A stretch of DNA of 16,191 bases. Origin: JANOAR01 sp031411235. Its GTDB lineage: Bacteria; Verrucomicrobiota; Verrucomicrobiia; Verrucomicrobiales; Verrucomicrobiaceae. The position numbers were made by a program, and so were the translations under genes. Positions within the stretch are counted from its first letter, which is position 1. Every line of letters begins with the position of its first letter. Shown here one piece after another: positions 15,292-16,191 of the stretch. The notes under the pieces were generated by a model. The model was not told the origin of the DNA. It made no database searches and saw only the letters and a program-made list of their open reading frames with translations. The stretch spans positions 1 through 16,191 of the forward strand of contig JANOAR010000317.1 in assembly GCA_031411235.1 (NCBI GenBank), written 5' to 3'.

Positions 15292-16002
15292 ATGCCTCCT
15301 TTTACCCTGCCTACTGGCTACGCTCGCATCAAGCGGGTGCATAGTTTTCATGAACTGGTCACAACGCCTTTCGGAGGTGGCATCAATGCCCTCTGCTGGC
15401 CGCGCACGCTGTTGGGCGATTTCAGCGAAGTGGTGGCGCATCTGGGCGAGGGGGAGGGGATCACCACCCTCGACGACGCTCGACTTGCTAGCCTCCCGGT
15501 GAGTGCGGCGGGCCGGGCCGCGATTGAGGTTCTACTCGAAGATCAGCGGCTGTTCCGGGAGCATCATTTAGACCCCGTCCTGAACTGCATCTATGGCTAC
15601 CCGCGCGACGAGGAAGCTGGGGCCGTGGCCACCGATGTCTTTTCCTTCCACGCCGACAGCGCCACCACAGAAGCCGATACGTGGCTCTGCACCTACTACG
15701 GGCCAGCGAGCGAGGGCCTGCGCAACGACGAGGCGCTGCGACGTGTGGATGTGCCCGAAACTCGCGCCGAACTCCTCCACTGTTTCGGAGGCGATGATGA
15801 CAATGACTTCCGCGACTACCTGAACGAAAACTGCTACGACTTGCACTACGCCGCCGTCGCACAGGCGCAGCCTTTCTCCTTCGGCCTGGGCAACCTCTGG
15901 CGCATTGCCGTGGACTATCCCGGCAGCCCGGTGCCTCCGTGCCTGCACCGCGCTCCCGAAACGCTTCCCGGTCAGCCGCCAAGGTTGCTGCTGATCAGTT
16001 AA
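15292..16002 (+). CDS. Uncharacterised protein with HxD...H...R pattern (DUF1826-like)
   Basis: 236 aa, soluble, no signal peptide. I am not certain of the family; the overall pattern (CWPRTL near 35-40, FHAD at 119-122, LCTYYGP at 132-138, LHRAP at 218-222, PRLLL at 230-234) resembles DUF1826 proteins as I remember them. H120-x-D122 together with H219 and R231 has the order of the metal-binding facial triad and 2-oxoglutarate-binding Arg in Fe(II)/2OG oxygenases, so a metal-dependent oxygenase-like fold is a testable idea. ATG 15292 lies 9 bp after the DUF1501 stop with no clear ribosome binding site, so it is probably translated from the same mRNA. A lack of export signal contrasts with its Tat-exported neighbour. 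Confidence 0.8.
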   Translation: MPPFTLPTGYARIKRVHSFHELVTTPFGGGINALCWPRTLLGDFSEVVAHLGEGEGITTLDDARLASLPVSAAGRAAIEVLLEDQRLFREHHLDPVLNCIYGYPRDEEAGAVATDVFSFHADSATTEADTWLCTYYGPASEGLRNDEALRRVDVPETRAELLHCFGGDDDNDFRDYLNENCYDLHYAAVAQAQPFSFGLGNLWRIAVDYPGSPVPPCLHRAPETLPGQPPRLLLIS

Positions 16003-16125
16003 AATTGGGTGGCACGAAACCAGTGGGCTAACCTGGATCGAATGCAAAAAGAGAGCACGCGAACCCAAGAGATGTCTGGGGCTGGCGCATGATAGAAGCG
16101 CCCCTCATTCAGAATCGCTGCCGTA

Positions 16126-16173
16126 CCCAGGGTAGCCTGCAACTCGCCAAGGCTCGTCTCAGGCAACCCTGGG
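16126..16173. repeat. Imperfect inverted repeat in the terminal intergenic region
   Basis: CCCAGGGTAGCCTG (16126-16139) and CAGGCAACCCTGGG (16160-16173) are reverse complements at 13 of 14 positions, with a 20-base loop that contains a small GCC-AA-GGC stem. The 189 bp after the last gene (16003-16191) otherwise show no coding frame I can support on either strand. It could be a transcription or mRNA-stability hairpin for the DUF1501 operon, or one copy of a dispersed intergenic repeat; arms with CCCTGGG remind me of repeated intergenic sequences in PVC genomes, but that is memory and not a search. Confidence 0.6.
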
Positions 16174-16191
16174 CTTCATTCCATAACACCA

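Noticed and set aside
16003..16191. Possible start of another gene at the right edge
   Set aside because: No frame on either strand runs open with plausible composition to the edge; the short minus-strand reading has several stops.
1..16191. CRISPR arrays, tRNA or rRNA genes, insertion sequences, attachment sites
   Set aside because: I saw no regularly spaced direct repeats, tRNA-like cloverleaf, rRNA motifs, transposase or integrase sequence anywhere in the window.

Overview
The window reads as chromosomal DNA of a Verrucomicrobiota-type (PVC superphylum) bacterium. The basis is moderately high G+C, few clear Shine-Dalgarno sites, a PSCyt1/DUF1549/DUF1553 cytochrome-type protein and a Tat-exported DUF1501 protein (two families greatly expanded in Planctomycetes and Verrucomicrobia), and a GntR-regulated ABC exporter of a type I associate with this group. 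The phylum call is an inference from family content; there is no rRNA or marker gene here.

Left block, minus strand (1-7990). A tightly packed exopolysaccharide/O-antigen-like operon starts at 7990 and runs leftwards: a Wzy/O-antigen-ligase-like membrane protein, two successive polysaccharide co-polymerase (Wzz/GumC-like) proteins without a kinase domain, a family 2 glycosyltransferase, and a WecG/TagA/CpsF glycosyltransferase. Most junctions overlap (ATGA twice, one 14-nt overlap). Then, 60 bp further on the same strand, comes a large predicted lipoprotein with CxxCH haem motifs, DUF1549, DUF1553 and a beta-sandwich insert; its last few residues lie beyond base 1.

Centre (7991-13699). A 158-bp divergent control region separates the polysaccharide operon from a rightward operon: a YtrA-type GntR regulator, an ABC ATPase, and two unusually large permease-like proteins. 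An exact inverted repeat just upstream of the regulator has the spacing I recall for YtrA operators, which suggests autoregulation. Both permeases have about seven membrane segments followed by a large soluble, predicted extracytoplasmic part, and they share a TRPL motif after TM2. The second is split by a one-base frameshift at a run of five C, which separates TM1 from the rest. This giant-permease exporter is the most unusual system in the window.

Right block, plus strand (13700-16191). After a 125-bp gap with a bulged hairpin come a DUF1501 protein and, 9 bp later, a 236-aa protein with an HxD...H...R pattern that suggests a DUF1826-like or Fe(II)-oxygenase-like protein. The last 189 bp hold no gene I can support, but carry a 14-bp-arm imperfect inverted repeat.

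Working model (inference): the left operon assembles and length-controls a surface polysaccharide. The central operon is probably an envelope-stress or export module under its own repressor. The flanking PSCyt/DUF1501 genes belong to the large PVC-specific secreted protein families, whose roles are poorly understood.
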